The position numbers were made by a program, and so were the translations under genes. From Geodermatophilus marinus (lineage in GTDB: Bacteria; Actinomycetota; Actinomycetes; Mycobacteriales; Geodermatophilaceae), in contig NZ_QVQH01000004.1 of the NCBI RefSeq assembly GCF_003428645.1, forward strand, positions 124,001 through 188,000: a DNA stretch of 64,000 nucleotides, read 5' to 3'. Below, piece after piece: positions 47,267 to 57,687 of this stretch (positions are counted from its first letter, which is position 1; every line of letters begins with the position of its first letter). The notes under the pieces were generated by a model. It did not search any database, was not told the DNA's origin, and worked only from the letters and a program-made list of their open reading frames with translations.

Positions 47267-50145
47267 CGCGCGATCACCTCCTCCGGGGCGCGCTCCACCG
47301 CGGGCTCCTCGTCCTCCTGCCGGTCCAGCTCCGCCCCGAGGCTGCGCAGCACGTCGAGGACCAGGCCGACCACGACCAGGTACACGCCGATGTCGAAGAA
47401 CAGCGCGGTGGCCAGGGAGACCTCGCCGAGGACCGGGAGGGTGCCGGAGAGGTAGGCGCTCTCGAAGACGGCCTCCCCGAGCACCAGGGAGGTCGCCCCG
47501 GTGCCGCCGGCGATGAGCAGGCCGAGCCCGAGCAGCCGGCCGGGGTCGACCGGCGCGGCCTCGCCCAGCTCGTAGCGCCCGCCGGCGAGGTACCGCAGCA
47601 CGAGCGCCAGGCCGGCCACCAGCCCCCCGGCGAAACCGCCGCCGGGCTGGTTGTGCCCGGCGAACAGCAGGTAGACCGACAGGACGAGCACCGCGTGGAA
47701 CAGCAGCCGGGTGACCACCTCGAGGATGACCGACCGGCGCCGCGGGTCGAGCGTGGCCGTGGCGGCCAGCCACTCCCGGCGGGGGGCGCGGCGGGGCGGC
47801 CCCGCGCCGGCGCCGGCGTCGGAGTCGGCCCGCTCGGGCGCGCCGGGCCGGCCGCGCAGGTACACCAGGCTGGCGACGCCGGTCGCGGCGGCGACCAGCA
47901 CCGAGATCTCACCGAAGGTGTCCCAGGCGCGGATGTCGACCAGCGTCACGTTGACGACGTTGTAGCCGTGCCCGATCACGTCGGCCAGCTCGGGGAACGG
48001 CTCGGACACCGGGTCGGCGGTGCGCGCGCCGAGCGCGACGGCGCCGGCCAGGCCCATGAAGCAGCCGACGGCGAGGGCGACCGCGCCGCGGGCCCACCGC
48101 ACCCGTGGCCGGTCCCGCCCACCGACGTCCTTGGGCAGCTTGCGCAGCACCAGCACGAAGGCGACCAGCGTGATGGTCTCGACGAGGACCTGGGTGAGCG
48201 CGAGGTCCGGGGCGCCGTGGACGACGAACAGCGCGCCGAGCCCGTACCCGGTGATGCCCACGACGATCGCCGCGGACAGCCGCGACCGGATGCGCACCGC
48301 CATGACGGCCGCGGCCAGCACGGCGACGGCGATCAGCCCCTGCAGCGGGCTGTCCCAGGCCCGCCAGCCCTCCGGCCACGGCGCGCGGGTGAGCAGCACG
48401 ACCCCCGGGAGCACGAGGACGACGACGAGGATGACGCCGAGGTAGGTGGGCAGCGAGCCGCGCTGCGTCGTCCCGGTGACCAGGACGGCGAGCCGGTCGA
48501 CGCCCTGCAGCAGGTTCCAGTAGCCCCTGTTGGCCGACGCCGGCACCGCCACCCGCCGCTGCGCGGCCGACACGCGGTCGCGGGCGGCGTGGAGGCCCAG
48601 GCCGCCGAGCAGGGTCAGCGCCGAGAGGGCCAGCGCCGGCTGCAGCCCGTGCCAGAGCGCCAGGTGCTCGGCCTCCTCGGCCAGCACGGGCAGGGTCTCG
48701 GAGTAGGCGGCCACCAGCGGGTCGATCGAGGAGCTCAGCGGGCCGGCCACCAGCCCCGCGACGCCGAGCACCAGCGGGGCGGTGAGGAACAGCGGGCCCG
48801 GCGGGTGCTCCAGCTCGGCCGGAGCCGCCTCGGGCAGCCCCGGCTTCCGGGCGAAGGCCCCCCACAGGAACCGCGCGGTGTAGGCGACGGTGAGGACCGA
48901 GCCGAGCACGATGCCGGCCAGCACCGTCCAGGCGGCGGCCCGGTCGGGCACCCCGCCCTCCCACAGCCCGGTGAACGCCGCCTCCTTGCCGACGAAGCCC
49001 AGGAACGGCGGCAGCCCCGCCATCGACGCCGAGGCGAGGACGGCGGCGGTCGCCAGCCAGGGCAGCCGGTGTCCCAGGCCGGAGAGCTCCCGCAGGTCCC
49101 GGGTCCCGGTGGCGTGGTCGAGGACGCCGACGCTCAGGAACAGCGTGGACTTGAACAACCCGTGGGCGAGCACCATGGCCAGCCCGGCGGTGGCCAGCTC
49201 CTGGCTGCCCGCGCCGACGAGGGTCATGAGGAAGCCGAGCTGGCTGACCGTGCCGAAGGCCAGCAGCAGCTTGAGGTCGTACTGCCGCAGCGACCGGTAG
49301 CCGCCGAGCAGCATGGTCGCCACGCCGACGCCGAGCACGATCGGCCGCCAGCCGGGGACGTCGGCGAAGCCGGGCGCCAGCCGGGCGACCAGGTAGATGC
49401 CGGCCTTGACCATCGCGGCCGCGTGCAGGTACGCGCTGACCGGGGTCGGGGCCTGCATCGCGGCCGGCAGCCAGAAGTGGAAGGGCACCATCGCCGACTT
49501 GGTGAGCGCACCCAGCAGCACGAGCACCGTGCCCCAGGTCAGCAGCGGCCCGCTGCCGGGGTCGGCCACGATCTCCGACAGCAGGGTGCTGCCGCTGGCC
49601 TGCGCGACCATGATCAGCCCCGCCAGCATGGCCAGGCCGCCGGCGGTCGTCAGGACCAGCGCCTGGGAGGCGGCCCGGCGCCCGGCGACCTGGCCGCCCG
49701 CTCCCCCGATGAGGAGGAACGAGAAGACGGTGGTCAGCTCCCAGAAGACGTAGAGCAGGAAGACGTCGTCGGCGAGGACCAGCCCCAGCATCGAGCCGGC
49801 GAAGGCGGTCAGCTCGGCGGCGAACCGCCCGGTGCCCTCCTCGTCCGGCTCGAAGTAGCGGGCGCAGTACAGGAGCACCAGCGCGCCGACCCCGGTGACC
49901 AGGGCGGCGAAGGTCAGCGCGAGCGCGTCCAGCCGCAGCTCGACGGCCAGCTCGAGCGTGGGCACCCACGGGACCGTGTCGCGGACCTCGCCGCCGTCGA
50001 GCACGGTGCCCAGCTGCGCGAGGGCCCAGCCGAAGGAGGCGGCCGGCACGAGCGCCAGCGCGAGGAACGCCTGCCGCCCCCACCACCGCACCAGGAGGGG
50101 GGCCGCGAGCGCGGCCGCCAGGTGCGCCAGCAGCAGGACGGTCAC
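47263..50145 (-). CDS. mrpA: Na+/H+ antiporter subunit A fused to subunit B (MrpA-MrpB)
   Basis: A 960-residue membrane protein. The NuoL-like part (residues 1-500) carries LADDVFLLYVFWELTTVFSFLLIG, LTKSAMVPFHFWLPAAMQAPTPVSAYLHAAAMVKAG, and FVGKEAAF; then the MrpA-specific VVHGAPDLALTQVLVETI segment; then an MnhB-type domain (about 800-930) with VTRLLFHAVLVLSVYLLFAGHNQPGGGFAGGLVAG. No separate mrpB gene exists in the operon, so B is supplied by this fusion. I place the start at GTG 50145 (GGGAG upstream) rather than the in-frame start at 50226, which would add an Arg/Pro-rich non-membrane lead. Confidence 0.93.
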   Translation of the reverse strand: MTVLLLAHLAAALAAPLLVRWWGRQAFLALALVPAASFGWALAQLGTVLDGGEVRDTVPWVPTLELAVELRLDALALTFAALVTGVGALVLLYCARYFEPDEEGTGRFAAELTAFAGSMLGLVLADDVFLLYVFWELTTVFSFLLIGGAGGQVAGRRAASQALVLTTAGGLAMLAGLIMVAQASGSTLLSEIVADPGSGPLLTWGTVLVLLGALTKSAMVPFHFWLPAAMQAPTPVSAYLHAAAMVKAGIYLVARLAPGFADVPGWRPIVLGVGVATMLLGGYRSLRQYDLKLLLAFGTVSQLGFLMTLVGAGSQELATAGLAMVLAHGLFKSTLFLSVGVLDHATGTRDLRELSGLGHRLPWLATAAVLASASMAGLPPFLGFVGKEAAFTGLWEGGVPDRAAAWTVLAGIVLGSVLTVAYTARFLWGAFARKPGLPEAAPAELEHPPGPLFLTAPLVLGVAGLVAGPLSSSIDPLVAAYSETLPVLAEEAEHLALWHGLQPALALSALTLLGGLGLHAARDRVSAAQRRVAVPASANRGYWNLLQGVDRLAVLVTGTTQRGSLPTYLGVILVVVLVLPGVVLLTRAPWPEGWRAWDSPLQGLIAVAVLAAAVMAVRIRSRLSAAIVVGITGYGLGALFVVHGAPDLALTQVLVETITLVAFVLVLRKLPKDVGGRDRPRVRWARGAVALAVGCFMGLAGAVALGARTADPVSEPFPELADVIGHGYNVVNVTLVDIRAWDTFGEISVLVAAATGVASLVYLRGRPGAPERADSDAGAGAGPPRRAPRREWLAATATLDPRRRSVILEVVTRLLFHAVLVLSVYLLFAGHNQPGGGFAGGLVAGLALVLRYLAGGRYELGEAAPVDPGRLLGLGLLIAGGTGATSLVLGEAVFESAYLSGTLPVLGEVSLATALFFDIGVYLVVVGLVLDVLRSLGAELDRQEDEEPAVERAPEEVIAR

Positions 50146-50333
50146 GGGGCTCCCGGGTCGGCGGTGACGAATCGCCGACGGGCCTGGTCGACGAGGGCAG
50201 CCGCCATCCCGCGCGGGCCGGGGCACCCAGCAGTGCAGTACCGCCGTCCGTCACCGGGGAAACCGCGTGTTCGCGGCTGCTCCGGCTCAGCGCCCGGGGG
50301 TCACCAGCGACACGGACCGGTGCCGGTGCCGGC
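50146..50333. other. Spacer upstream of the Mrp operon
   Basis: This 188-base region lies between mrpA and the SRPBCC gene, both on the minus strand. It should hold the Mrp promoter. A small inverted pair CGGCG...CGCCG near 50160-50180 is visible, but I find no convincing -10/-35, no gene and no clear terminator. Confidence 0.3.
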
Positions 50334-50789
50334 TCAGCTGCCCCGCTCGGCCGCCGCCGCGATGTCGGCCAGGTCGCGGCTCAGGGCCGAGGACACCGCG
50401 CGCCGGCCGATCGGGCCGGTGACGGCACCCAGGACCCGCGCCAGGGTGGTCGTCGGCCGGCCGCCGAACGTCATCACCACGTCCGTCCCGCCGCCGGGGG
50501 ACGGCTCGACCCGGAGCGTCGACACGTAGCGGACGCCGGGGCCGTCGGCCTCCACCGTGTACGCCCGCTGCGGTTCGACCGCGGTCACGGTCATCTCCTC
50601 GGTGGCCGACCTGCCCATCATCCGGCGCGTCTCCCGCCAGCGCGTCCCGACCCCGAAGGGCCCCGGTGTGAGCACCTCCACCGACTCGATCCCGCTGACC
50701 ACCCGAGGAGAGCCCTCGAGGTCGGTCACCACCGCCCAGACCCGCTCCACCGGCGCCGCCGCGTGCCGGCGGACCTCCACGTCCCGCAC
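50334..50789 (-). CDS. SRPBCC (START-like) family protein
   Basis: A 151-residue single-domain START/polyketide-cyclase-like protein: VEVRRHAAAPVERVWAVVTDLEG, ESVEVLTPGPFGVGTRWRETRRMMG and a C-terminal helix LADIAAAAERG. These bind hydrophobic ligands or act as co-chaperone-like proteins; this one has no assignable ligand. I choose GTG 50789, with GGAGGAGG five bases upstream, over GTG 50816. Likely monocistronic. Confidence 0.82.
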   Translation of the reverse strand: MRDVEVRRHAAAPVERVWAVVTDLEGSPRVVSGIESVEVLTPGPFGVGTRWRETRRMMGRSATEEMTVTAVEPQRAYTVEADGPGVRYVSTLRVEPSPGGGTDVVMTFGGRPTTTLARVLGAVTGPIGRRAVSSALSRDLADIAAAAERGS

Positions 50790-50919
50790 GTCGCCCTCCT
50801 CCGTCGTCACCGGCACCCCACCGGCGCACGGGACACCCTGCCACCGGGGGGTGACGGCCCCGCCCCGCGCGGGGCTCGCACCGCCGGCCGGCGGGCCCCG
50901 GACGGCCGGACCCGGCCGG

Positions 50920-52731
<1,812 letters not shown>

Positions 52732-52972
52732 CGGGCGGTCGGCGTCGGCGGGTTCACCCGACCAGTGTCCGCCGTCGGCGCGGGGGCGTCCCGGGGGGCC
52801 CGGGACGCGGGACGGGACAGCGGCCCCTGGCCGCCGGGACGGCCCCGCCCGGAGGCTGCCGGGGCGCCGGGGGATCCCCGCAAGTGGCCCGCAAGGGCCG
52901 TACAAGCAGCGCGCCCGAGAGTCGGGCCCGTCGAGAGCGTTCCCGCACGGGGGCACAGCAGGAGGTACGCAG
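52732..52972. other. Divergent promoter region between ABC-F and a GNAT-like gene
   Basis: A 241-base divergent gap with no gene. A small hairpin GGCCC-GCAA-GGGCC lies near 52884-52897. An AAGTGGCC/CGTACAAGC stretch on the + side could hold a promoter, but no clear boxes are seen. The + gene has GGAGG at 52961-52965. Confidence 0.3.
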
Positions 52973-53755
52973 ATGACCGCGGCTCTGATCGCCCAGAGGA
53001 CCACCCACCCGCTCCGGGCGGCCCACTCAGCGCGGGCGACGCTGGTCGCCGTCCGCCGCGCGACGCGGGAGGCCGCGCCCCGGCCGGTCACCGTCTGGTG
53101 GGCCCGGCTGGCCGAGCACGGGGCGGCCTCGCGGGAGCACTCACTGGTCGCGGTCAACTCCACCCGCTTCCCCGACGGCACCCCCGTCGACCTCACCACC
53201 CTCGAGTCCCGGGGACGGCGGCCGGCCGGCTGGCTGGTCGACCTGCGCTACCGCGCCTGCGACGGCACGCCGGTCGGGGTCGCGTTCGGCGACGCCGTGG
53301 CGGGGACCTGCCCGCCGCTGTGGTTCGCCGAGGTCTCGCACGCGAGCAGCCCGGTGCCCGCCACGTCGCTGCTCGCCTTCCGCGGCGACGCCTTCGCCCC
53401 CGGGACGCTGGTCGCCCCGCACCAGGTCGCCGCGGCCGGGCTGCCGATGGCCGACCGCGTCGGGGAGGTCCGCTGGTGGACCCGCTCCGGCATCGTCGAC
53501 GCCGTCACCGTCGACCCGGGGCTGCGCCGGCGCGGGGTGGCCCGGTCGCTGGTCACGCTGGGCGAGGCGCTGCGGCTGCTGCGCGGCTGGGCGCCGCTGC
53601 GCAGCGACGGCCGGCTCACCGACGCGGGCGCCGACTGGCTGGACGCCGCCCCGGTGCACTGGTCACCGCGGCTGGCCCCGCGCTGCGAGGTGCTGCCCGA
53701 GGAGGCGGACGGCGACGCCCTCACCGGGGTGGCCCGGCTGCTCAAGGGCTTCTGA
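52973..53755 (+). CDS. Uncharacterised protein with GNAT-like motif
   Basis: A 260-residue protein I do not recognise as a named family. Residues 180-210 read GIVDAVTVDPGLRRRGVARSL followed by a helix TLGEALRLLRG, which matches motif A of GNAT acetyltransferases (V.V.P..RRRGVA..L). The first half (VTVWWARLAEHGAASREHSLVAV, VALTF-like VAFGDAV) has no motif. The GTG/ATG choice is clear: ATG 52973 with GGAGG seven bases upstream. It is not obviously linked to neighbours, though GNAT-type genes occur near ATP-grasp/transglutaminase loci. Confidence 0.6.
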   Translation: MTAALIAQRTTHPLRAAHSARATLVAVRRATREAAPRPVTVWWARLAEHGAASREHSLVAVNSTRFPDGTPVDLTTLESRGRRPAGWLVDLRYRACDGTPVGVAFGDAVAGTCPPLWFAEVSHASSPVPATSLLAFRGDAFAPGTLVAPHQVAAAGLPMADRVGEVRWWTRSGIVDAVTVDPGLRRRGVARSLVTLGEALRLLRGWAPLRSDGRLTDAGADWLDAAPVHWSPRLAPRCEVLPEEADGDALTGVARLLKGF

Positions 53756-53781
53756 GCGGGCCGGTGGCGGGGCCGTCCCGG

Positions 53782-54702
53782 CTAGGCCAGCCGGGTGACC
53801 TCCACGGTCACCGTGTGCCCCTCGCTGCCGGGGCCGGAGAAGATGCCCTTGAACGGGGGGACGTCGGAGTAGTCGCGGCCCCGGCCGAGCGTGACGTGCC
53901 GCGGCCCGATCTCCACCGAGTTGGTCGGGTCGAAGCCGCACCAGCCGCCGTCCCACCACTCCACCCAGGCGTGGCTCTCGCCGGTGACCGTGTGCCCGAC
54001 CCCGGCCTCCCGCTCGGGGTGCAGGTACCCCGAGACGTAGCGGGCGGGCAGGCCGAGGGCGCGCAGCAGCCCGACGGTGACGTGCGAGATGTCCTGGCAG
54101 ACGCCCTTGCCGGCGGCCCAGGCCTGCATCGCGTTGGTCTTCACGCTGGTGGCACCGGAGAGGTAGCCGATGTGCTCCCGGACGAACCGGCAGACCGCGG
54201 CGCCGGTCTCGTGCGGCGGCGCGTCCCCGGTCGCGGCCCGGAGCCGCTCGACCACCTCGTCGTCCATCCGGGTCAGCGGGGTCGGGCCGAGCAGCTCGCC
54301 GAACCGGTCGCGGACCACCGGTGCCCGCAGCCTTCCCCACCCGACGTGCTCGTGCTCCTCGGGGTCGGCCCCCGCCTCGACGACGGAGGTGCCGGTGACG
54401 ACCAGCTCGGTGTGCGGGGTGTGCAGGTCGAAGGCGGTCACCGTCGAGCCCCAGTAGTCCCGGTAGGCGAACGCGGTCGCCGCCGGTTCGATCTCCACCC
54501 GCGAGCGCAGCGTGGTCTGCCGGGCGCTGCTCTCCGGGGTCAGCCGGGCCTCGTTGTACGAGGAGCGCACCGGCCCGCCGTAGCGGAACCGGGTGCGGTG
54601 GACGACCTGCAGCCGCCAGCGGTCCCCGGGCGGGCGCGGGCCGCGGCGCTCCCCGTGACCGGCCCGGGGCGGGGCCTGCCCCTGCGTCTGCGCCTGCCTC
54701 AC
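53782..54702 (-). CDS. Transglutaminase-like family protein
   Basis: A 306-residue protein with the N-terminal beta domain typical of bacterial transglutaminase-like proteins (VHRTRFRYGGPVRSSYNEARLTP) and a C-terminal papain-fold core: catalytic Cys in GKGVCQDISH, His in GESHAWVEWW, Asp in GFDPTNS. It could be a peptidase or amide ligase. Start GTG 54702 overlaps the alpha-E gene by four bases. With alpha-E and the ATP-grasp gene it forms a three-gene unit known in many bacteria and predicted to make or modify peptides; no substrate is known. Confidence 0.9.
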   Translation of the reverse strand: MRQAQTQGQAPPRAGHGERRGPRPPGDRWRLQVVHRTRFRYGGPVRSSYNEARLTPESSARQTTLRSRVEIEPAATAFAYRDYWGSTVTAFDLHTPHTELVVTGTSVVEAGADPEEHEHVGWGRLRAPVVRDRFGELLGPTPLTRMDDEVVERLRAATGDAPPHETGAAVCRFVREHIGYLSGATSVKTNAMQAWAAGKGVCQDISHVTVGLLRALGLPARYVSGYLHPEREAGVGHTVTGESHAWVEWWDGGWCGFDPTNSVEIGPRHVTLGRGRDYSDVPPFKGIFSGPGSEGHTVTVEVTRLA

Positions 54703-55649
54703 GCGACCCCCTCCGGCACCCACACCTGGGGCGCCTGCTCGGTGAAGAACCGGTTGGTGACCGCGCCGCTGGCCAGCGAGCAGGTGCGCTGCAGCTCCTC
54801 GAGGCGGGCCGGCAGCTGGGCGAGCAGGTCGGGGGTGGCCATGAACTCCAGCATCGTGCGGGCCCGGCCGACGATGCGGTGCGCCTCGCCGGCCACCCCG
54901 ACCCGGGTGGCGTCGCGCACGGGGGAGCGCTCGAGCTCGGCCAGGCAGGCCTCGGCCTGCGCGAGCGCGGCGAACACCGACCGGGGGAACAGCCGGTCCA
55001 GCAGCAGGAACTCCGCCGCGCGGCTGGAGTCGACCACGCCGCGGTAGGTGCGCAGGTAGGGCTCGTAGGCGCCGGTGGAGCGCAGCACGAGGGTCCAGGA
55101 CGGCGCGGCGTCCCCGCCGAGCACGCGGGTGGAGATGATCCGCGCGGTCATGTCGACCCGCTCCAGCGACCGGCCCAGGACGAGGAACAGCCAGCTCTCG
55201 TCCCGGCTCATGGTGGAGTCGGCCAGGCCGAACACCATCGCCGAGCGCTCCCGGACGAACCGGAACAGCGAGTGCGGGCCGTACCGGCGGGCCATGGTGC
55301 GCTGCTGCGGCAGGGCGTTGTGGGTGACGTTGAGCGACTCCCAGATCTCCGCCGAGAGCACCTCGCGGGCGCCGCGGGCGTTCTCCCGGGCCGCCGAGAG
55401 CGCGCCGACGATCGAGCTGGGGCCGGCCCGCTCGAAGGCCAGGGTGGCCAGCACCCGCTCCGTGTCCGCCTCGTCCCCCGGCACCGGCGAGCCCATGAGG
55501 GCCAGCAGGTTGGCGCAGGCGCTGCGTTCGTCGATCCAGGGGTCCTCGACCAGCCGCTGGGTGTGCACGTCGAGGATGCGGGCGGTGTCGTCGGCCCGCT
55601 CGACGTAGCGGCCGATCCAGAACAGCGACTCGGCGATGCGGCTCAGCAT
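54699..55649 (-). CDS. Alpha-E domain-containing protein
   Basis: A 316-residue all-helical alpha-E (DUF403) protein beginning with the invariant MLSRIAESLFWIGRYVERADDTARILDV and containing RFVRERSAMVFGLADSTMSRDE and SLERVDMTARII. The role is unknown, but it accompanies circularly permuted ATP-grasp and transglutaminase genes almost always. ATG 55649 lies just inside the 3' end of the ATP-grasp gene (seven-base overlap), and its stop overlaps the transglutaminase GTG. Confidence 0.93.
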   Translation of the reverse strand: MLSRIAESLFWIGRYVERADDTARILDVHTQRLVEDPWIDERSACANLLALMGSPVPGDEADTERVLATLAFERAGPSSIVGALSAARENARGAREVLSAEIWESLNVTHNALPQQRTMARRYGPHSLFRFVRERSAMVFGLADSTMSRDESWLFLVLGRSLERVDMTARIISTRVLGGDAAPSWTLVLRSTGAYEPYLRTYRGVVDSSRAAEFLLLDRLFPRSVFAALAQAEACLAELERSPVRDATRVGVAGEAHRIVGRARTMLEFMATPDLLAQLPARLEELQRTCSLASGAVTNRFFTEQAPQVWVPEGVA

Positions 55650-57367
55650 GCGGACGTCCTCGTCCCCTCCTCGTCGCGCCCGGCGGTCGGCCCCTCTCGG
55701 AGCCTCGACGCGAGCGTGCCGCCGTCCTCCTGGCCTCGGTGCAGGGTCCCGCCGCGAGCGTGCGAGCGGTGGAGGGCAGCGAGGTCCTCCTCCTGCTGCT
55801 GCTGCTGCTGGGACTGGTCCACCAGCAGGTCACCGGCCGGGCCCGGGTCCGGGGCGGTCGGGTCCTCGGCCAGGTCGGCGGGGCTGAACTCGATGCGGGT
55901 GAGGTCGGGGGCCTCCTCGGGCTCGGCCGCCGGCCGGGGCGGGCTGAGCACCCAGGTGTCCTTGGACCCGCCGCCCTGGCTGGAGTTGACCACCAGCTCG
56001 CCCTCCGGCAGCGCGACCCGGGTCAGCCCGCCCGGCAGCACCCACACCCGATCCCCGTCGTTGACCGCGAAGGGGCGCAGGTCGACGTGCCGGGGGGCGA
56101 TCCGCCCGCCGACCAGCGTGGGGCAGGTGGACAGCCCGATCGGCTTCTGCGCGATCCAGTCCCGCGGCCGCGCCCGCACCCTGACGGCCAGCTCCTCCAG
56201 CGTGCGCTCGTCGGCCCGCGGGCCGATGACGATGCCCTTGCCGCCGGAGCCGTCCACCGGCTTGAGCACCAGCTGGTCGAGGGAGTCGAGCACCCACTCG
56301 ACGACGTCGGGCTCGTCGAGCCGGTGGGTCTCGGCGTTGGCCAGCAGCGGCTCCTCGGCCAGGTAGTAGCGGACCAGGTCGGGCACCCAGGTGTAGAGCA
56401 GCTTGTCGTCGGCGACGCCGTTGCCCACCGCGTTGGCGATGGTCACCCGGCCGGCGCGGGCGGCGTTGAGCAGGCCGGCGCAGCCGATCACCGAGTCGGG
56501 GCGGAAGTGCACCGGGTCGAGGAAGTCGTCGTCGATGCGGCGGTAGACGACGTCGACGCGGCGCTGGCCGTCCGTCGTCCGCATGCTCACCTGGTTGCCG
56601 GCGCACACCAGGTCGCGGCCCTCGACCAGCTCGACGCCCATCTGGCGGGCCAGCAGCGCGTGCTCGAAGTAGGCCGAGTTGTAGACGCCGGGGGTGAGGA
56701 CGACGACCGTCGGGTCGGGGACGTTCGCCGGCGCGGAGGCCTTCAGCGCGGCCAGCAGGCGGGTCGGGTAGTCGGCGACCGGCTGGATGCGGTGGTCGGC
56801 GAACAGCTCGGGCAGGACCTGGCTCATCGCCGCCCGGTTGGTGATGACGTAGCTGACCCCGGACGGCGAGCGCAGGTTGTCCTCGAGCACCCGGAAGTCG
56901 CCGGCCTCGTCGCGGACCAGGTCGATTCCGGCGACGTGCACCCGCACCCCGTTGGGCGGGACCAGGCCGTGCGCCTGCCGGTGGAAGTGCGCGCTGGTGG
57001 TGACCACGCTGCGCGGCACCAGCCCGTCGGCGAACACCTCCCCCGCGCCGTACACGTCGGCCAGGAACGCCTCCAGGGCGAGCACCCGCTGGGCCACCCC
57101 GCGCTCGATCAGCGACCACTCCCCGGCGCCGATCACCCGCGGGACGATGTCGAGCGGGAAGGGCTGCTCCTCGCCGGCGTGGGCGAAGGTGACCCCGGCG
57201 TCGCGGTAGGTCTGGGAGAGCAGGTCGGCGCGTGCGGAGAGCTCGTCCCCGGCCATGGGCTGCAGCGAGGTGTGCAGCCCCGCGTAGGCGGGCCGCGGCC
57301 GGCCGACCTCCCCGAACATCTCGTCCCACTGCTCCCCGAGGGGGTAGCCGTCGAAGAGGTCCGCCAT
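55643..57367 (-). CDS. Circularly permuted ATP-grasp protein (CP-type 2, DUF404/407)
   Basis: A 574-residue ATP-grasp ligase-like protein: SLQPMAGDELSARADLL, FPLDIVPRVI, VFADGLVPRSVVTTSAHFHR, VLEDNLRSPSGVSYVI, VLTPGVYNSAYFEH, VVDVVYRRIDDDFLDP, DKLLYTWVPDLV, LVLKPVDGSGGKGIVIGP and SSQGGGSKDTWVL. The fold usually ends near residue 490. The remaining tail holds six consecutive Gln (CAG) codons followed by EED and a stretch encoded by a dispersed hairpin repeat. ATG 57367 starts from a leaderless mRNA. It presumably activates a carboxylate as an acyl phosphate for peptide bond formation with its two partners. Confidence 0.92.
   Translation of the reverse strand: MADLFDGYPLGEQWDEMFGEVGRPRPAYAGLHTSLQPMAGDELSARADLLSQTYRDAGVTFAHAGEEQPFPLDIVPRVIGAGEWSLIERGVAQRVLALEAFLADVYGAGEVFADGLVPRSVVTTSAHFHRQAHGLVPPNGVRVHVAGIDLVRDEAGDFRVLEDNLRSPSGVSYVITNRAAMSQVLPELFADHRIQPVADYPTRLLAALKASAPANVPDPTVVVLTPGVYNSAYFEHALLARQMGVELVEGRDLVCAGNQVSMRTTDGQRRVDVVYRRIDDDFLDPVHFRPDSVIGCAGLLNAARAGRVTIANAVGNGVADDKLLYTWVPDLVRYYLAEEPLLANAETHRLDEPDVVEWVLDSLDQLVLKPVDGSGGKGIVIGPRADERTLEELAVRVRARPRDWIAQKPIGLSTCPTLVGGRIAPRHVDLRPFAVNDGDRVWVLPGGLTRVALPEGELVVNSSQGGGSKDTWVLSPPRPAAEPEEAPDLTRIEFSPADLAEDPTAPDPGPAGDLLVDQSQQQQQQEEDLAALHRSHARGGTLHRGQEDGGTLASRLREGPTAGRDEEGTRTSAC
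55741..55773. repeat. Dispersed hairpin repeat inside the ATP-grasp coding sequence
   Basis: This 33-base stretch matches the interior of the terminator-type repeat at 12845-12877 with about two differences (both start GCAGGGTCCCGCCGCGAGC). Here it is translated in the C-terminal tail of the ATP-grasp protein. Next to it, 55793-55810 is (CTG)6, encoding the polyglutamine run. Both indicate repeat-driven growth of the tail. Confidence 0.7.
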
Positions 57368-57386
57368 GGGCCCGAACCTAGTTCGG
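57368..57386 (-). promoter_or_regulatory. Leaderless promoter of the ATP-grasp/alpha-E/transglutaminase operon
   Basis: On the minus strand TAGGTT is followed by seven bases and the ATG at 57367, with no Shine-Dalgarno. The -10 box is embedded in GAACTAGGTTC, a nearly perfect dyad that could bind a repressor. Exact start and control are inferred. Confidence 0.55.
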
Positions 57387-57489
57387 CCGTGTGTCGGACG
57401 CGTGTCCGCAGGGTGGCGCCGCGCCGGGGCGACCGCCGTCCCAGCCGTCCTCCCGCCGTCCTCCCGCACCCTCCCGCGCGCCCTCCCGC

Positions 57490-57561
57490 CGTGATCATGG
57501 AGTTCTCGCCGCCGACACGCCGGCGGACGGCGTGTCGTCCGACCGGATGTCCATGATCACG
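57490..57561. repeat. Nested inverted repeat with GTGATCATGG core
   Basis: CGTGATCATGGA (57490-57501) and TCCATGATCACG (57550-57561) are perfect inverse copies. Inside, GACACGCC (57514-57521) and GGCGTGTC (57529-57536) form a second stem. The core recurs at 12752-12760. It lies between the divergent ATP-grasp operon and pirin gene, in a 320-base gap that otherwise has a (GGCGACCGCGGAC)n-like short direct repeat near 57586-57616 and no gene. Confidence 0.8.
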
Positions 57562-57646
57562 ACGGAGGGGCGACGACGGAGGGACGGCGACCGCGGACGG
57601 CGACCGCGGACGGCGACGGCGGGAAGACAACGCGGCCGCCCGGCGC

Positions 57647-57674
57647 TACAGTCTCTGCTAGTTGAGCCCTCAAC
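57647..57674 (+). promoter_or_regulatory. Pirin promoter with operator dyad
   Basis: TACAGT (57647-57652) fits a -10 box; the transcript would start near 57659. Directly after, GTTGAGCCCTCAAC (57661-57674) is a perfect 14-base dyad with TA flank (TAGTTGAG...CTCAACAA), the form of a MarR-family operator. An operator at the transcript start suggests repression. The AAAGGAGG Shine-Dalgarno follows it. Confidence 0.6.
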
Positions 57675-57687
57675 AAAGGAGGCCGGC

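Noticed and set aside
57368-57469. Upstream extension of the ATP-grasp gene to 57469
   Set aside because: The added residues are Arg/Pro-rich, and a -10 box lies seven bases before ATG 57367, so the shorter start is better supported.
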